A DNA stretch of 64,000 bases from Lachnospiraceae bacterium A4 (GCA_000403215.2 KE159527.1:320114-384113); one strand, 5' to 3'. Numbered from the stretch's first letter, positions 36,773-46,983 are shown. Numbers and translations are program-made. The notes: generated by a model from the sequence alone, not told the origin.

Positions 36773-38554
36773 ATGGCGATCAATTCCTATAAGCAAGACG
36801 AAAACATCAATGACGTGGGCAAACTCAAAACACTGGGCAGGCTGTTCTCCTATCTGCTCGCACACAAAGCTTCTATCGTTGTAGTGCTGTTGATCATGGC
36901 ATACTGTGTGTGCGTGAGCCTTGTAAACCCACTGATTATAGAAGCCGCCATTGATAACCATATTTCAACAGGCGACTATGCAGGGCTGTACCGCCTTGCC
37001 GCCATCGCACTCGTATTGAATGCGATTCTCATTCTATTAGTCAAAGCCCGCATGTATATCATGGCGAAAGTGTGCAATAAAGTGCTGGTTACAATCCGCC
37101 AGCAGCTCTACACGCATATACAGACACTTGACTTTAAATTCTTTGACAGCAGACCGACTGGAAAAATACTCGCACGTATCATCGGCGATATCAATTCTCT
37201 AAAAGATGTGCTGTCAAACAGCGTCACGACGCTGATACCAGATTTTATCACCATCTGTGCCGTTGTCGGCATTATGTTTGTCAGAAATGCCAAACTTGCC
37301 GCCGCTGCACTGATTAGTATTCCGCTCATGTTTGTGGGGGTATGGTTTATACAGGTACGCTCACACAAACGCTGGCAGATCTTCCGCAAAAAGTCCTCCA
37401 ATCTCAATGCGTTTGTGCATGAGGACTTATCCGGTATCCGCATTATCCAGAGTTTTACCGCCGAGGACGAGACGAAGGAAACCTTCCGCACACTGGTCAA
37501 TGAGCACCAGCGCTCTTTTATGGATGCTGTGCTCTACGCAGATGCCTTTGGCTCTGTCATAGATTTCTGCTGGGGACTTGGCAATGTCTCTCTGTGGTAT
37601 ACAGGTATTATGCTTCTTGGCGTAGACACAGTATCAGTCGGAACCTTAGTTGCTTTTGGCACGTATATCTCAATGTTCTGGCAGCCAATTATGAACCTCA
37701 GCAACTTTTATAACCAGCTTATCACCAATATTTCCGGCGCAGAGCGAATCTTTGAAATCTTTGATACCGATGCAGAGATCGTAGATGCAAAGGACGTGAC
37801 AACGATGCCGGAAATTGTCGGCGCCGTTGATTTTGACCATGTTGGCTTCTCCTATGAAGAAGGAACAAACGTACTAAATGATGTGAGCTTCCACATCAAC
37901 CCCGGCGAGACAATCGCCCTTGTGGGGCCTACAGGCGCCGGAAAGACCACGATCGTAAACCTGATCAGCCGCTTCTACGATATCCAGCAGGGCAGTATAA
38001 GGATTGATGGGCAGGATATCAAAAAAGTCAGCATCGAGAGCCTGCGGCAGCAGATGGGCATCATGACGCAGGACAATTTCCTCTTTACGGGAACTATCCG
38101 CGAAAATATCGCCTACGGGAAGCTCGACGCGACAGACGATGAGATCATCGCCGCCGCAAAGGCAGTACATGCACATGATTTTATCACCAAACTGCCCGAA
38201 GGCTACAACACAAAGCTTGAGGAGCGCGGCGGCGGTCTGTCCGTCGGACAGAAACAACTGCTCGCCTTTGCAAGAACGATGGTGAGTATGCCGAAAATAC
38301 TAATTCTGGACGAGGCGACCTCAAGCATTGACACCAAGACAGAATTGTTGGTACAAGATGGCATCGAAGCACTGTTAAAAGGGCGTACCTCCTTTGTCAT
38401 CGCACACCGTCTGTCCACAATCCAGAAGGCAGACCGCATCTTTGTCATTGACAACGGCGGTATCACAGAACAGGGAAATGCCAAAGAGCTTATGGCAAAA
38501 AAAGGCGCATACTACAGACTTTATACCGCACAGCTTCAAGATGTCGTTTCCTAA
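36773..38554 (+). CDS. Heterodimeric ABC exporter subunit with canonical ATP site (BmrD-like)
   Basis: A 593-residue half-transporter: transmembrane domain to about 320, then Walker A GPTGAGKTT, Q-loop MTQDNFLF, signature LSVGQKQL and Walker B ILILDEATSSID with the catalytic Glu, and H-loop IAHRLS. The signature differs from LSGGQ; it would face the degenerate Walker B of the first subunit, the usual pattern in asymmetric exporters. GGGAGG precedes the ATG, and a strong terminator closes the operon. The substrate is unknown; drugs or toxic metabolites are likely. Confidence 0.92.
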   Translation: MAINSYKQDENINDVGKLKTLGRLFSYLLAHKASIVVVLLIMAYCVCVSLVNPLIIEAAIDNHISTGDYAGLYRLAAIALVLNAILILLVKARMYIMAKVCNKVLVTIRQQLYTHIQTLDFKFFDSRPTGKILARIIGDINSLKDVLSNSVTTLIPDFITICAVVGIMFVRNAKLAAAALISIPLMFVGVWFIQVRSHKRWQIFRKKSSNLNAFVHEDLSGIRIIQSFTAEDETKETFRTLVNEHQRSFMDAVLYADAFGSVIDFCWGLGNVSLWYTGIMLLGVDTVSVGTLVAFGTYISMFWQPIMNLSNFYNQLITNISGAERIFEIFDTDAEIVDAKDVTTMPEIVGAVDFDHVGFSYEEGTNVLNDVSFHINPGETIALVGPTGAGKTTIVNLISRFYDIQQGSIRIDGQDIKKVSIESLRQQMGIMTQDNFLFTGTIRENIAYGKLDATDDEIIAAAKAVHAHDFITKLPEGYNTKLEERGGGLSVGQKQLLAFARTMVSMPKILILDEATSSIDTKTELLVQDGIEALLKGRTSFVIAHRLSTIQKADRIFVIDNGGITEQGNAKELMAKKGAYYRLYTAQLQDVVS

Positions 38555-38564
38555 CCAATTCAGA

Positions 38565-38610
38565 AAAACACAAGGGCAGTGGAAAAATCTTTCCCCTGCC
38601 CTTGTGTTTT
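38565..38610. terminator. Bidirectional terminator after the ABC exporter
   Basis: AAAACACAAGGGCAG (38565-38579) pairs perfectly with CTGCCCTTGTGTTTT (38596-38610), serving convergent genes. Confidence 0.85.
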
Positions 38611-38614
38611 TAAC

Positions 38615-38869
38615 TTATGCGCTTCTGCGCTCCAATTCCTCAATCCGCTTCTCCAATTGGTCAATCTTTTTCAACAAGAGATCCAGCGTTCCCGCCTCCA
38701 GCTTGCAGGCATTGATCTCATGCTGCATCATATCCAGACGCTGTTCTATCTTATCAAAACGCTGATCTACTTTGTCAAAACGTTCATCCATTCTCTTATT
38801 GATACGGCTCTCCATGCGCCCCATCTCCTCAATGATGGCATTAAACATTAATTTCATTTCCTCACTCAT
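38615..38869 (-). CDS. Small coiled-coil protein
   Basis: An 84-residue protein made almost wholly of heptad-like repeats, with the near-repeat DERFDKVDQRFDKIEQRLD (about 27-45) and LLKKIDQLEKRIEELERR at the end. Its predicted structure is a long alpha-helical coiled coil, probably oligomeric. Such proteins are frequent next to unrelated genes in Lachnospiraceae; the function is unknown. The ATG at 38869 follows GGGAGGTG; an upstream start at 38887 is less likely. Confidence 0.7.
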   Translation of the reverse strand: MSEEMKLMFNAIIEEMGRMESRINKRMDERFDKVDQRFDKIEQRLDMMQHEINACKLEAGTLDLLLKKIDQLEKRIEELERRSA

Positions 38870-38943
38870 TTGTAGCACCTCCCTCAATCTGTTGATATTT
38901 TTATTATATCAGATATCGCTGCATTTTCAAGCCATTTTCCCTC

Positions 38944-39801
38944 TCAGTCTAAATCGTCCTCCGTAAACTCCATAAACCGTGAAAACGCTTCCTCGTGCAT
39001 CTTAGACACCGCCTTTGGATTTCTCTTCAAAAGAGAACTCATGCGCCCGTATTCGTTCTTTGTCTTTGCATTGGCAATCTTTTCCATCATCAATGCCTTG
39101 GAATTACGACGGCTCTCACCGAGTTTGTCATACATTTCTTTCCCAGATTCCAGCGCCGAATTAATCTTTCTAAGCCCTGCCTCTGACCGTTCTTTGAGTT
39201 CTCCGCCATAAAATGCAGATGCAATCTCAAAGTGCTTCTGTATCCGGCGAAATTCCTCACTGCTCTCCTCTAGGCTCAAAAGCACCTCCTTGAGATTGAA
39301 CGCCTCGCGCACACTCTCTGCCATATCAATAGATATATAGACGGTGAGCACAAATACAATCACCTCCAATAGATTTCCATTCATGCGCAGCGCGAACCGT
39401 TCCACCGGCGTGTGCCCATACAGCGTGAGAATCATGGAGAAGGCGCCCCATGCCAGCGACGAAGTGACACAAATATGCCCGTTGAGATTCCACCGCTGGC
39501 TGCTGTAGTCCCAATACCGCACATGAAACATCTTCTCCATCGCCACGCCGGTAAAGTACTCTAGCAGTGTCGCACTCATCATTCCCACTAGAAACACCAG
39601 CCCCGCATTCGTTCGAAATGGCAGTGTAAAAATCAGTACGACGACCGCGCCAGAACCATAAATCGGCAGAAATGGTCCTCTCATAAACCCTCTGTTGACC
39701 CACTTTGCCTTCAATACAGAGACATAGCAGGTCTCCCAGACCCAGCCTAAAAAACAGTAAAAGTAAAAAAAGAACAGCCATGTCGAAAATGTATAAATCA
39801 T
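38944..39801 (-). CDS. CmpB-type putative ABC transporter permease (PF06541)
   Basis: A 285-residue protein: about five transmembrane helices in residues 1-160 (FYFYCFLGWVWETCYVSV at the start, then GFMRGPFLPIYGSGA, WDYSSQRWNLNGHICVTSS), followed by a cytoplasmic helical tail. The N-terminal part is the clostridial family annotated as putative ABC permease CmpB, whose transport role is not established. GGGGGAG precedes the ATG at 39801. The start lies just inside the end of thiN, with a small overlap between the longer frame and thiN, so the two are probably co-transcribed. Confidence 0.82.
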   Translation of the reverse strand: MIYTFSTWLFFFYFYCFLGWVWETCYVSVLKAKWVNRGFMRGPFLPIYGSGAVVVLIFTLPFRTNAGLVFLVGMMSATLLEYFTGVAMEKMFHVRYWDYSSQRWNLNGHICVTSSLAWGAFSMILTLYGHTPVERFALRMNGNLLEVIVFVLTVYISIDMAESVREAFNLKEVLLSLEESSEEFRRIQKHFEIASAFYGGELKERSEAGLRKINSALESGKEMYDKLGESRRNSKALMMEKIANAKTKNEYGRMSSLLKRNPKAVSKMHEEAFSRFMEFTEDDLD

Positions 39802-39815
39802 GTATTCTCCCCCTG

Positions 39816-40457
39816 TCAATCTCCCTCAATACACAGCAGCAGCATGCCGCGCTGCACCTCAACCTCCGCTGCTTCTCCAATAAACTCATTGCTCACACCG
39901 ATCGGAAACTCCTGTCTGACGGTGACAGCATCCAACAGATACTTTAGACCGCGCTCAGAGACGCCATACGCATCTCCTCCGAAGGCAAAGACAGAAATGC
40001 GCCGCCCTTTCTCACAAAATGCTGCTGTAAAGCACATCTTTGTATCCTTGATCAGCATCAGTGTGACATGATCTCCAACGATGGTTCCTTCTGCCCCCCT
40101 GTTCAGCAGATAGAGCAGACACTGAATATTTGCCAGCGTATGATCAAGTCTGCCGCCCAGTGCACCGTATAGTTCAAACTGCTCATAGCCCGCTGCCAGC
40201 CCTTCCTTAATCGCTGCGAGCATGTCCGTATCGTCCTTTTCAATGGGAAGTCTCTTCACCTGCAAGGAATCTGTCAGCGCCTGTGCCTGTAAGGAATCCA
40301 TATCTCCTAATACCAGATCAGGCGTCCTTCCAATCTGAATCAGATAATCCAGCCCGCCATCTGCCGCAATGCACAGATCCTCATTTTTTACTACCAGCCG
40401 TTGATCGAGCAGCTTCGTATCACATGCGCCTGCCCCGATAATGATACACTTTCCCAT
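39816..40457 (-). CDS. thiN: Thiamine diphosphokinase
   Basis: A 213-residue ThiN (thiamine pyrophosphokinase) that makes thiamine diphosphate from thiamine and ATP. Family motifs: ADGGLDYL (about 32-39), GDMDSL (about 50-55), EKDDTDMLAAIKEGL (about 74-88), GALGGRLDHTLANIQ (about 98-112). Length is normal. In many Firmicutes thiN follows the rpe/rsgA cluster; here it stands before the CmpB-type gene and after a terminator. No TPP riboswitch is seen upstream. Confidence 0.93.
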   Translation of the reverse strand: MGKCIIIGAGACDTKLLDQRLVVKNEDLCIAADGGLDYLIQIGRTPDLVLGDMDSLQAQALTDSLQVKRLPIEKDDTDMLAAIKEGLAAGYEQFELYGALGGRLDHTLANIQCLLYLLNRGAEGTIVGDHVTLMLIKDTKMCFTAAFCEKGRRISVFAFGGDAYGVSERGLKYLLDAVTVRQEFPIGVSNEFIGEAAEVEVQRGMLLLCIEGD

Positions 40458-40530
40458 GTACTTTTCTCCCGCCTTCCCATCTCCGCTTAAACTTCTATTG
40501 TTTGTCCTGTTTATTCTTCTATCATATAAA

Positions 40531-40565
40531 AAAAGTCCGTCAAAGTCAAGCCTCGACGAACTTTT
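40531..40565 (-). terminator. Terminator after the chemoreceptor gene
   Basis: On the minus strand AAAAGTTCGTC pairs with GACGGACTTTT and seven T follow. Confidence 0.75.
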
Positions 40566-40605
40566 GTTCTAATTCTTTGTAGTCTTTTATTGATATTGCG
40601 AAGTA

Positions 40606-42348
40606 TCAGAAATTCTTGAATACATCCGTCTCTTTCTGGAGTGCAGCCGCAATCAACTGGTTCTCCTCCATTCTGTTGCTGATGTTCTCCATATCCGTCA
40701 CAAGCACCTGCGTACTCTCCGCGGCGCCTGTCACGCCTCTTGCGCCGTCCTCAATTGCATCTGTGATGGTCTCAATAGACGCTGCAATCTCATCAACAGC
40801 GCGCTTCAAGTCATCTGTTTTCGTCGTAAATTCATTCATAACACCTTCTATATAAGTGGCATTATCCCTGTACTGCTCTCCGCTGGTCACAAAATTCTCA
40901 AATTCCGGCAGAATCGAATCCGTCATATATTCCACAAGATTATTCGAATGACCTGCAAGATTATGTACAGCATTGATCACAACGCTGTTGATCTCCTGAA
41001 TGCGGTTTGCCGTCTGACGGCTCGATGCCGCAAGCTGTCTGATCTCATCTGAGACCACTGCAAAGCCCTTTCCGGCTTCCCCTGCACGCGCCGCCTCAAT
41101 CGACGCATTTAATGCGAGCAGATTGGTCTGGCTTGAGATATTCAAAATGTCATTTGTCAGTCCATTGACCTGCTCTACGCTCTTGCTGTCGGCGATCGCC
41201 TGATTTAACACCTCGAGGATCTCCTGCACTTTTGTGCTGGTTTCCTGCATGTTTGTCTTTGCATCTAACTCCATCTTATCCGCATTTTCTTTCATTCTCT
41301 TGGAGTATTCATTAATGCTGTTGGACTTGTCCGCAATCATCTCAACCTCGCTGCGCACAGAGTCCGCATTCTGGTTGATGATCGTCGCAGAATGCCCAAC
41401 CTCCTGCATGGTTGCCGAGAGCTCTTCCGTGACCGCTGACAGATCGGAAGCACTGTCATTCGAGGTCCTGACGCTCTCCTGCACTTCACTGACAACCTCC
41501 TCGAGTTTTCTGGAATTTTCAATGATCATTTTCATGATACTCTGCAACTTACCCATAAAGGTATTGATACCATTTCCCAAATCCGATATCTCGTCATTGG
41601 ACAAGATACTGATACGCTTTGTCAAGTCGCCCTCACTCTGGTCAATACACCGGATTATGTCATTGATCTCATGATTTGCAACGATCAGTTTTCGAATGAT
41701 CAAAATAAATACACTGTACAGTGTGATCAGCAGTGCAATCACACTGAGGACTACGATAATGGTATTCTTTAAAACCGCCTTGTTATATTCTGCTGTCAGC
41801 GCATCACTCGCCTGCGACGCACTCTCCTGCGCGCGCACCATCATGCCTTCCACCTGACGCTGCATCTCATCGCTGCACTGCTTGATCGTACTGTTTGCGA
41901 GCGTAAATGCCTTTTCCTTCTCCGCATTTCCACTGAATGCCATCAAATTCGCAATCTCGTATTTCATCGTCTCATAATTCGATACGATCGTATTGTATGC
42001 ACCGGCATCCTCCTCTGACAGGTTGTCTTTATATTCGATCAGATAATTGTCAAGGATTTCCTGCTCGGCACGCACCTCCGCCACTGTCGCGATGAGCGTA
42101 TCCAAGTCCGTCGCGATGATGTGCGAGAGCGCTTTTTTATGGATTTCCTGCAATTCCTTTTCTATCTCACTGAGCTCTGAAATATTGACCATATGCTCAT
42201 CTGCGATTGTCATCGCCGTCTTGTTGACTTTCTTCAGGTTGCTGATCGCCGCAGTGTTTGAGAAAATCGCCAGTGCTCCGAGAATAAAAACCGGAACTAA
42301 AATGATGATCGTTATGCTCAACCGCATCTTATTGTTCATTTTGCTCAT
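40606..42348 (-). CDS. Methyl-accepting chemotaxis protein (four-helix-bundle sensor)
   Basis: A 580-residue receptor: transmembrane helix about 9-29, an extracellular helical sensor (about 30-195, 4HB_MCP-like), transmembrane helix about 197-217, a HAMP domain, then the signalling rod with the hairpin tip [27 protein letters not shown]-type sequence (about 415-440). It should signal to CheA/CheW. AAGGAGGGA precedes the ATG. It lies only 12 bp after the solute-binding protein gene, so both form one operon; the binding protein may present a ligand to this receptor. Confidence 0.92.
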   Translation of the reverse strand: MSKMNNKMRLSITIIILVPVFILGALAIFSNTAAISNLKKVNKTAMTIADEHMVNISELSEIEKELQEIHKKALSHIIATDLDTLIATVAEVRAEQEILDNYLIEYKDNLSEEDAGAYNTIVSNYETMKYEIANLMAFSGNAEKEKAFTLANSTIKQCSDEMQRQVEGMMVRAQESASQASDALTAEYNKAVLKNTIIVVLSVIALLITLYSVFILIIRKLIVANHEINDIIRCIDQSEGDLTKRISILSNDEISDLGNGINTFMGKLQSIMKMIIENSRKLEEVVSEVQESVRTSNDSASDLSAVTEELSATMQEVGHSATIINQNADSVRSEVEMIADKSNSINEYSKRMKENADKMELDAKTNMQETSTKVQEILEVLNQAIADSKSVEQVNGLTNDILNISSQTNLLALNASIEAARAGEAGKGFAVVSDEIRQLAASSRQTANRIQEINSVVINAVHNLAGHSNNLVEYMTDSILPEFENFVTSGEQYRDNATYIEGVMNEFTTKTDDLKRAVDEIAASIETITDAIEDGARGVTGAAESTQVLVTDMENISNRMEENQLIAAALQKETDVFKNF

Positions 42349-42360
42349 TTTATTCCCTCC

Positions 42361-43647
42361 TTATTGAACCACTGAGGCAGTAATGCCTTTCACAAGCCTG
42401 TCCATCAGCTCCTGCATCGGCACATTGTCTGGATTTCCCGCTGCTATGGTGTCTGCAAAGCTTGTGCAGGCATCCCAGTAGCTGTTGCCTACGCGCTGGA
42501 GTACACCATACTGTGACTGATCAATAACTGCCGCAATCGCCGGCACCTTGCCGACTTCATCGGAAGCTGCCGCCACAGCGTTCGCAGGTCCTTGGCTTCT
42601 CTCCTCAAACCGCAGAATCTGGTTCTCTTCATTTGTAATCCAGTCCGCCAGCTTATGTGCCCATGCCAGATGCGGTGAATATGCATTGACCCCAAACATT
42701 TTGTATCCTTTAAAGGATGACATCTGAATCTGCTGCCCTTTGCAGGTGTATGTAGGAAGTTTGCACGCACCATAGTTATTTCCCCATGCCTCCTGCACCG
42801 CAACCGCATTCCACACGCCGCTGATTCCAGCGATACAGGTGCTGTCCTTCACACCCTCCACAAAAAGGCCGTCCGCCTGCGCCACAAAGCCCGGATGTGT
42901 CGCGATACTCAAAAGCGCCTGTCCGACATCCACTCCGTTGATACTGCTCTCTGTGGTATTCCAGTTGCAGTGATTTGTCACGCCGTCCTCATTAATGCCA
43001 AAGTCAAGTCCTGTATTTCCGAAAAATGAGTACAGATACCAGCCAGAATTTAACTCCATTGATATCTTTTTTTCATTCTCGGCAGCCACCTCAAGGATTC
43101 TGTCAAACGTCTGAACATCTGTATCTGATAAATATTGTTTATTATAATAGAGAAAATAACCATTGTCCGCCGTGTATGGATATGCATACAATGCATTTTG
43201 ATAACACGCTGCGTCCACTGCGTCAGGCAGATTGGCATTCTTCACCTCATCCTGATTCACCACTGGCGAGAGCGCACCGCCCGCGATCAGACTGTAAAGC
43301 TGGTCATCTGGCATAGAGAAAATATCTGCCGCATTATGAATATCACTCAGCACATTATTTCTGGTATCCGCGTCCCCTGACGGCTCGATCGTGATCTCAA
43401 AATCAGCCTGTCCTGCATACTTTTGTTCAAAGCTGTCAATCATCTTCTGCAAATTCTCGATATTCGCCTCTTCGACCCAGATGCGCAGTGCCACTTTCCC
43501 AGATTCCAACTGCTCTCCTTGATTTTCCTGCTCTGTCTCCGCTTCTGCACGCTCCGCCTGCTCACCGCTTTTTGTATTGCCGCAGCCCATAAGCCCTGTA
43601 GCCAACAAAGAAACAGATAGTATTGCCACTAATAATTTCTTTTTCAC
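42361..43647 (-). CDS. Extracellular solute-binding lipoprotein (family 1)
   Basis: A 428-residue lipoprotein: signal peptide ending TGLMGC (Cys about 22), an acidic linker, then a type 1 (sugar-type) periplasmic-binding fold (VALRIWVEEANIENLQKMID, YAYPYTADNGYFLYYNKQ, GISGVWNA). The start is GTG with AAAGGAG 7 bases upstream. No ABC permease or ATPase gene accompanies it; instead a chemoreceptor gene follows after 12 bp. This suggests a sensory rather than transport role, as for maltose-binding protein with Tar, but sharing a remote permease is possible. Confidence 0.88.
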   Translation of the reverse strand: MKKKLLVAILSVSLLATGLMGCGNTKSGEQAERAEAETEQENQGEQLESGKVALRIWVEEANIENLQKMIDSFEQKYAGQADFEITIEPSGDADTRNNVLSDIHNAADIFSMPDDQLYSLIAGGALSPVVNQDEVKNANLPDAVDAACYQNALYAYPYTADNGYFLYYNKQYLSDTDVQTFDRILEVAAENEKKISMELNSGWYLYSFFGNTGLDFGINEDGVTNHCNWNTTESSINGVDVGQALLSIATHPGFVAQADGLFVEGVKDSTCIAGISGVWNAVAVQEAWGNNYGACKLPTYTCKGQQIQMSSFKGYKMFGVNAYSPHLAWAHKLADWITNEENQILRFEERSQGPANAVAAASDEVGKVPAIAAVIDQSQYGVLQRVGNSYWDACTSFADTIAAGNPDNVPMQELMDRLVKGITASVVQ

Positions 43648-43763
43648 AGTAATTCTCCTTTCGTTTATTATTTTCCGACAATTACCTATCTATTATTTTA
43701 TACTGTTTTAATACTTTTTTCAACGTCAAATATTTACTCTTTTTTAAGCGATTCTGCACTGTT

Positions 43764-45056
43764 TTAGAATCTCCGCTCATCAATTATGGTCACTTTTCTT
43801 CTGTTATACAGCCGCGTCATCTGCCCTTCATGAATATAGACCTTGGGCTTCATGCCTATGATTTTGCCCACGACAGCTTCTACACGATGTTTCACGGACT
43901 CTCCGTTATCCGATTGCAGCAGCTCCTGAAGCCGCTTGCTCTCGATGCACACCTCCACCACGTCTAGACCATGCTGTTTCTTGATCGTCACGATATAAGA
44001 AGCCTTGATTTCGCGCAGCTCTGTCAAGGCATTCTCAATACTGTATAACAGAATACTGTTTCCACGAATATACACGATATCCTCTGTTCTGGCACAAATT
44101 CTGTCAATCCTTGCCGACGTTCTGCCGCACTCGCATTTCTCATGATTGATTCTTGTAATGTTCATCGTCCGAAAGCGAATCAATGGGACGCCCTGTTTCT
44201 GAAGCGTTGTAAAAACAATCTCCCCCAGCATGCCGTCTGCCACCGCGGTCTGTGTTTCTGTATCCAGTATTTCTGCAATAAAATAATCCTCCTGCACATG
44301 CATTCCTTTCTGGCATCTGCATTCGCCTGCCACGCCAAGCCCCATCAACTCATCCATTCCATAAATGTCATACATTTTGATGCCAATTGCATCCTGAAGC
44401 TTCTTGCGCGTCTTGTCTGTCCAGAATGCCCCGCCGCAGACTGCCGCCTTCAATACGCCGCCGCTCATGCCCTTTTTTTCTATCATGCGCGCCAAGTACA
44501 TCAAATAAGATGGTGTCCCTATAATCCCTGTCATATGAAACTTGCGAATCGAGGACATCAAATCCTTTTTCTGGTCAGCGGGCACTGGAATTGCTGTTGC
44601 GCCAAGCTTCTCTACTCCGGAGAGCAGTCCCAGCCCTTCTGCCCAGTTCTCAGGCTCGTATGCGATCTGAATCACATCGTTTTTGTTTAGTCCCGCCATT
44701 GCGAACGTGCGCGCCATGCACTCACTCCAGAGATTTAGATCATTTTGCGTATAGCCAACGATGAGTTCTGCCCCTGATACGCTGTCGAGCGTGCCATATC
44801 TGACAAGCTTGCTCGTCGGCACCGCAAACATACCGTTTGGATAGGTGTCCTGCAAATCCTCGCTTGTCGTAAACGGGAGTTTGCCCAAATCCTCCATTCC
44901 ATGAATATCCCCGGGCTCAAGCCCCAGCTTCTTCATTTTTTTCCGGTAATACCCCACATTGCGGTACATATACCCTACAAGTTTTACCAGATGTTTTCCC
45001 TGCAAATCCGTCATTTGATCACGGCTCATGCACTCTCTCGCTTCATTCCAAATCAT
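43764..45056 (-). CDS. PaaK-like adenylate-forming protein with altered nucleotide motif
   Basis: A 430-residue protein of the phenylacetate-CoA ligase group (KLPFTTSEDLQDTYPNGMFA at about 60-80, GTPSYLMYLA, YDIYGMDELMG, GEIVFTTL, LIRFRTMNITR). The Ser/Thr/Gly-rich ATP motif, SSGTTGKP in active PaaK, aligns with LDSVSGAE (in RYGTLDSVSGAELIVGYT), so Lys and most hydroxyl residues are lost. The later acidic/Arg motifs are kept. It may have lost ligase activity or use another nucleotide mode. GGAGGGG precedes the ATG at 45056. It is divergent from the diguanylate cyclase gene and 117 bp from the chemoreceptor operon. Confidence 0.82.
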   Translation of the reverse strand: MIWNEARECMSRDQMTDLQGKHLVKLVGYMYRNVGYYRKKMKKLGLEPGDIHGMEDLGKLPFTTSEDLQDTYPNGMFAVPTSKLVRYGTLDSVSGAELIVGYTQNDLNLWSECMARTFAMAGLNKNDVIQIAYEPENWAEGLGLLSGVEKLGATAIPVPADQKKDLMSSIRKFHMTGIIGTPSYLMYLARMIEKKGMSGGVLKAAVCGGAFWTDKTRKKLQDAIGIKMYDIYGMDELMGLGVAGECRCQKGMHVQEDYFIAEILDTETQTAVADGMLGEIVFTTLQKQGVPLIRFRTMNITRINHEKCECGRTSARIDRICARTEDIVYIRGNSILLYSIENALTELREIKASYIVTIKKQHGLDVVEVCIESKRLQELLQSDNGESVKHRVEAVVGKIIGMKPKVYIHEGQMTRLYNRRKVTIIDERRF

Positions 45057-45264
45057 AAGAATCCCCTCCGAATCTACATTTACTAATAATCCACATTCCA
45101 CCTTTTATTCTAATTATCCACCATTTATTTTGCTATTGCAAGCAGTATGATGAAAAATCATTGCACATATTTCAAAGGCATATGTACATTTTGCCATATT
45201 TTTCGTTTATTTTTTGTACAAACTTCTATTTTTGTAAAATATAAATGGATTATACCCGTGAATA

Positions 45265-45273
45265 TGTTATAAT
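45265..45273 (+). promoter_or_regulatory. Extended -10 promoter of the diguanylate cyclase gene
   Basis: TGTTATAAT, an extended -10 sequence, 36 bp before the start codon; the -35 is poor. Confidence 0.5.
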
Positions 45274-45308
45274 GTATTTATCTTAATTTAGCAGGAGCGG
45301 GACTACAA

Positions 45309-46934
45309 ATGAATGAAGGTATCAAGAAGAGAAATTTTATAGTGTATGCGCTGGCTTGCATTGCCATCTGCATCTTTCTGTTACTCATCTATTTTTATGA
45401 CAAAGCAACAGATACCCGCCAGCAGCAGTCTGCCTACGCGGTGACAGAGTGGACTGATTACACCAAAAATATGTACATGAAGAAAACTGTTGTCTCAGGC
45501 ACGCTCTCTGTAGATGCCTCTGTGGGCAATGTCCTTGCATTTTACACAGTTCATCAAAATATAAAGGTATATGTAGGCAGTACGCTGATCTACCAGTATC
45601 CGGTCGCCAACAACAATCCCTTGTCGGAATCGCCGGGCTACTGCTGGAATTTTATCAATCTTCCATACAATACCAACCGGCTCGAAATTGTATTTACCAG
45701 CCCCTACAAGGCTTACCAGAAAAATATACCTGTTTTTTACGTGGGCAATGAGTTTTCACTCCCTGCCCACATTATCACCGACAATATCCTGCCATTTGCA
45801 CTCTGTATCATTATGTTTGTGCTCGGCTTTGTACTGGTGGCATACCATCTGTTTGTATCACGGAATATTAATACGAGTGGAAAGTTATTAAAATTAGGCA
45901 TTTTTTCGTTGTTTTTGTCCATGTGGTCCATCAACGAGTGCAGTATCACGACACTCATTTTAAAAAACAACCTCGTGACCTCCTATCTTGCCTTCCTGTC
46001 GCTCATGCTGCTGTCACTTCCGTTTGCAATCTTTGTCCAGACCTTTTATGAGGACGACAGCAAGATTTGGAACTGGTTTTGCGAGATAAACCTTCTCCAG
46101 ATCATTGTCTGTATGACGCTTCAATTTACGGGCATTGCAGACTTGAGGGAGACCTTGTGGACGACGCATGTCATGATGTGCCTGCTTGCCTTGATTGTCA
46201 TGATACAGTCCTATCTGCTGATGAAAAACGGGGTTCACTCCCACACGATAAAAGTACATATGGTCTGTATCGTCGTCTGTTCCATCACACTTTTGATGGA
46301 TATTATAGGCTTTTATTCAGGCTCATGGGACGGCAACACTTTTGGACGTTTAGGCTTCCTTACTTATATTATTGTGCTTGGCCTGTCCTCCGCGCGGGAG
46401 TCTGCTTCGCTCATGAAAATGGGACAGGAGGCAAACGCTTACCAGACACTTGCCTACACGGACCAGATGACAGGGCTTCACAACAGAACCTGCTTTAATG
46501 TGGATTTCGCCAGATTATCGGAAAATCCGGCAGATGTGGCAGTCATCGACTTTGACCTGAACAATCTAAAATACACAAATGATACGTATGGACACAGTGC
46601 TGGTGATCTCTATATCAAGAGCTGCGCCAAGATTATCTATGAAATCTTTAACGGAATCGGCAGATGCTACCGCGTCGGCGGCGATGAATTTGTGGCATTG
46701 ATTGAGAAGGCTTCCTCAATAGACATGACGCACTACATGGCAATGCTGGAATCAAGCGTCGATGCCTCCAACCGTGAAAACAAAGATCAGAGAATGAAAA
46801 TGCAGATTGCCTATGGTTGTGCTGTATACTCACCTGATTCCGATAAAAATCTTGAAGATACCTACAATCGTGCAGATAAAATAATGTATGAGAACAAAAA
46901 GACGAAAAAAGAACAGCAGAAATTTGAACGTTAA
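45309..46934 (+). CDS. Membrane diguanylate cyclase (7TM sensor, GGDEF)
   Basis: A 541-residue protein: N-terminal membrane anchor (about 10-28), an extracellular beta-rich domain (about 40-155), seven transmembrane helices (about 160-365; 7TMR-DISM-like layout) and a C-terminal GGDEF domain with an intact active site RVGGDEF and substrate region LKYTNDTYGHSAGD. It should make cyclic di-GMP. No RxxD inhibitory site is seen before GGDEF, so product inhibition may be absent. AGGAGCGG precedes the ATG. It stands alone and is followed by a strong terminator. Confidence 0.92.
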   Translation: MNEGIKKRNFIVYALACIAICIFLLLIYFYDKATDTRQQQSAYAVTEWTDYTKNMYMKKTVVSGTLSVDASVGNVLAFYTVHQNIKVYVGSTLIYQYPVANNNPLSESPGYCWNFINLPYNTNRLEIVFTSPYKAYQKNIPVFYVGNEFSLPAHIITDNILPFALCIIMFVLGFVLVAYHLFVSRNINTSGKLLKLGIFSLFLSMWSINECSITTLILKNNLVTSYLAFLSLMLLSLPFAIFVQTFYEDDSKIWNWFCEINLLQIIVCMTLQFTGIADLRETLWTTHVMMCLLALIVMIQSYLLMKNGVHSHTIKVHMVCIVVCSITLLMDIIGFYSGSWDGNTFGRLGFLTYIIVLGLSSARESASLMKMGQEANAYQTLAYTDQMTGLHNRTCFNVDFARLSENPADVAVIDFDLNNLKYTNDTYGHSAGDLYIKSCAKIIYEIFNGIGRCYRVGGDEFVALIEKASSIDMTHYMAMLESSVDASNRENKDQRMKMQIAYGCAVYSPDSDKNLEDTYNRADKIMYENKKTKKEQQKFER

Positions 46935-46936
46935 TT

Positions 46937-46983
46937 CCAAAACAAAAGAAGCAGCCATCAAACAACTGCTTCTTTTGTTTTGG
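46937..46983. terminator. Bidirectional terminator
   Basis: CCAAAACAAAAGAAGCAG (46937-46954) pairs perfectly with the sequence at 46966-46983, between convergent genes. Confidence 0.9.

Noticed and set aside
40458-40605. A TPP riboswitch before thiN
   Set aside because: None of the conserved TPP-box sequence is present; only the terminator of the chemoreceptor gene is found.
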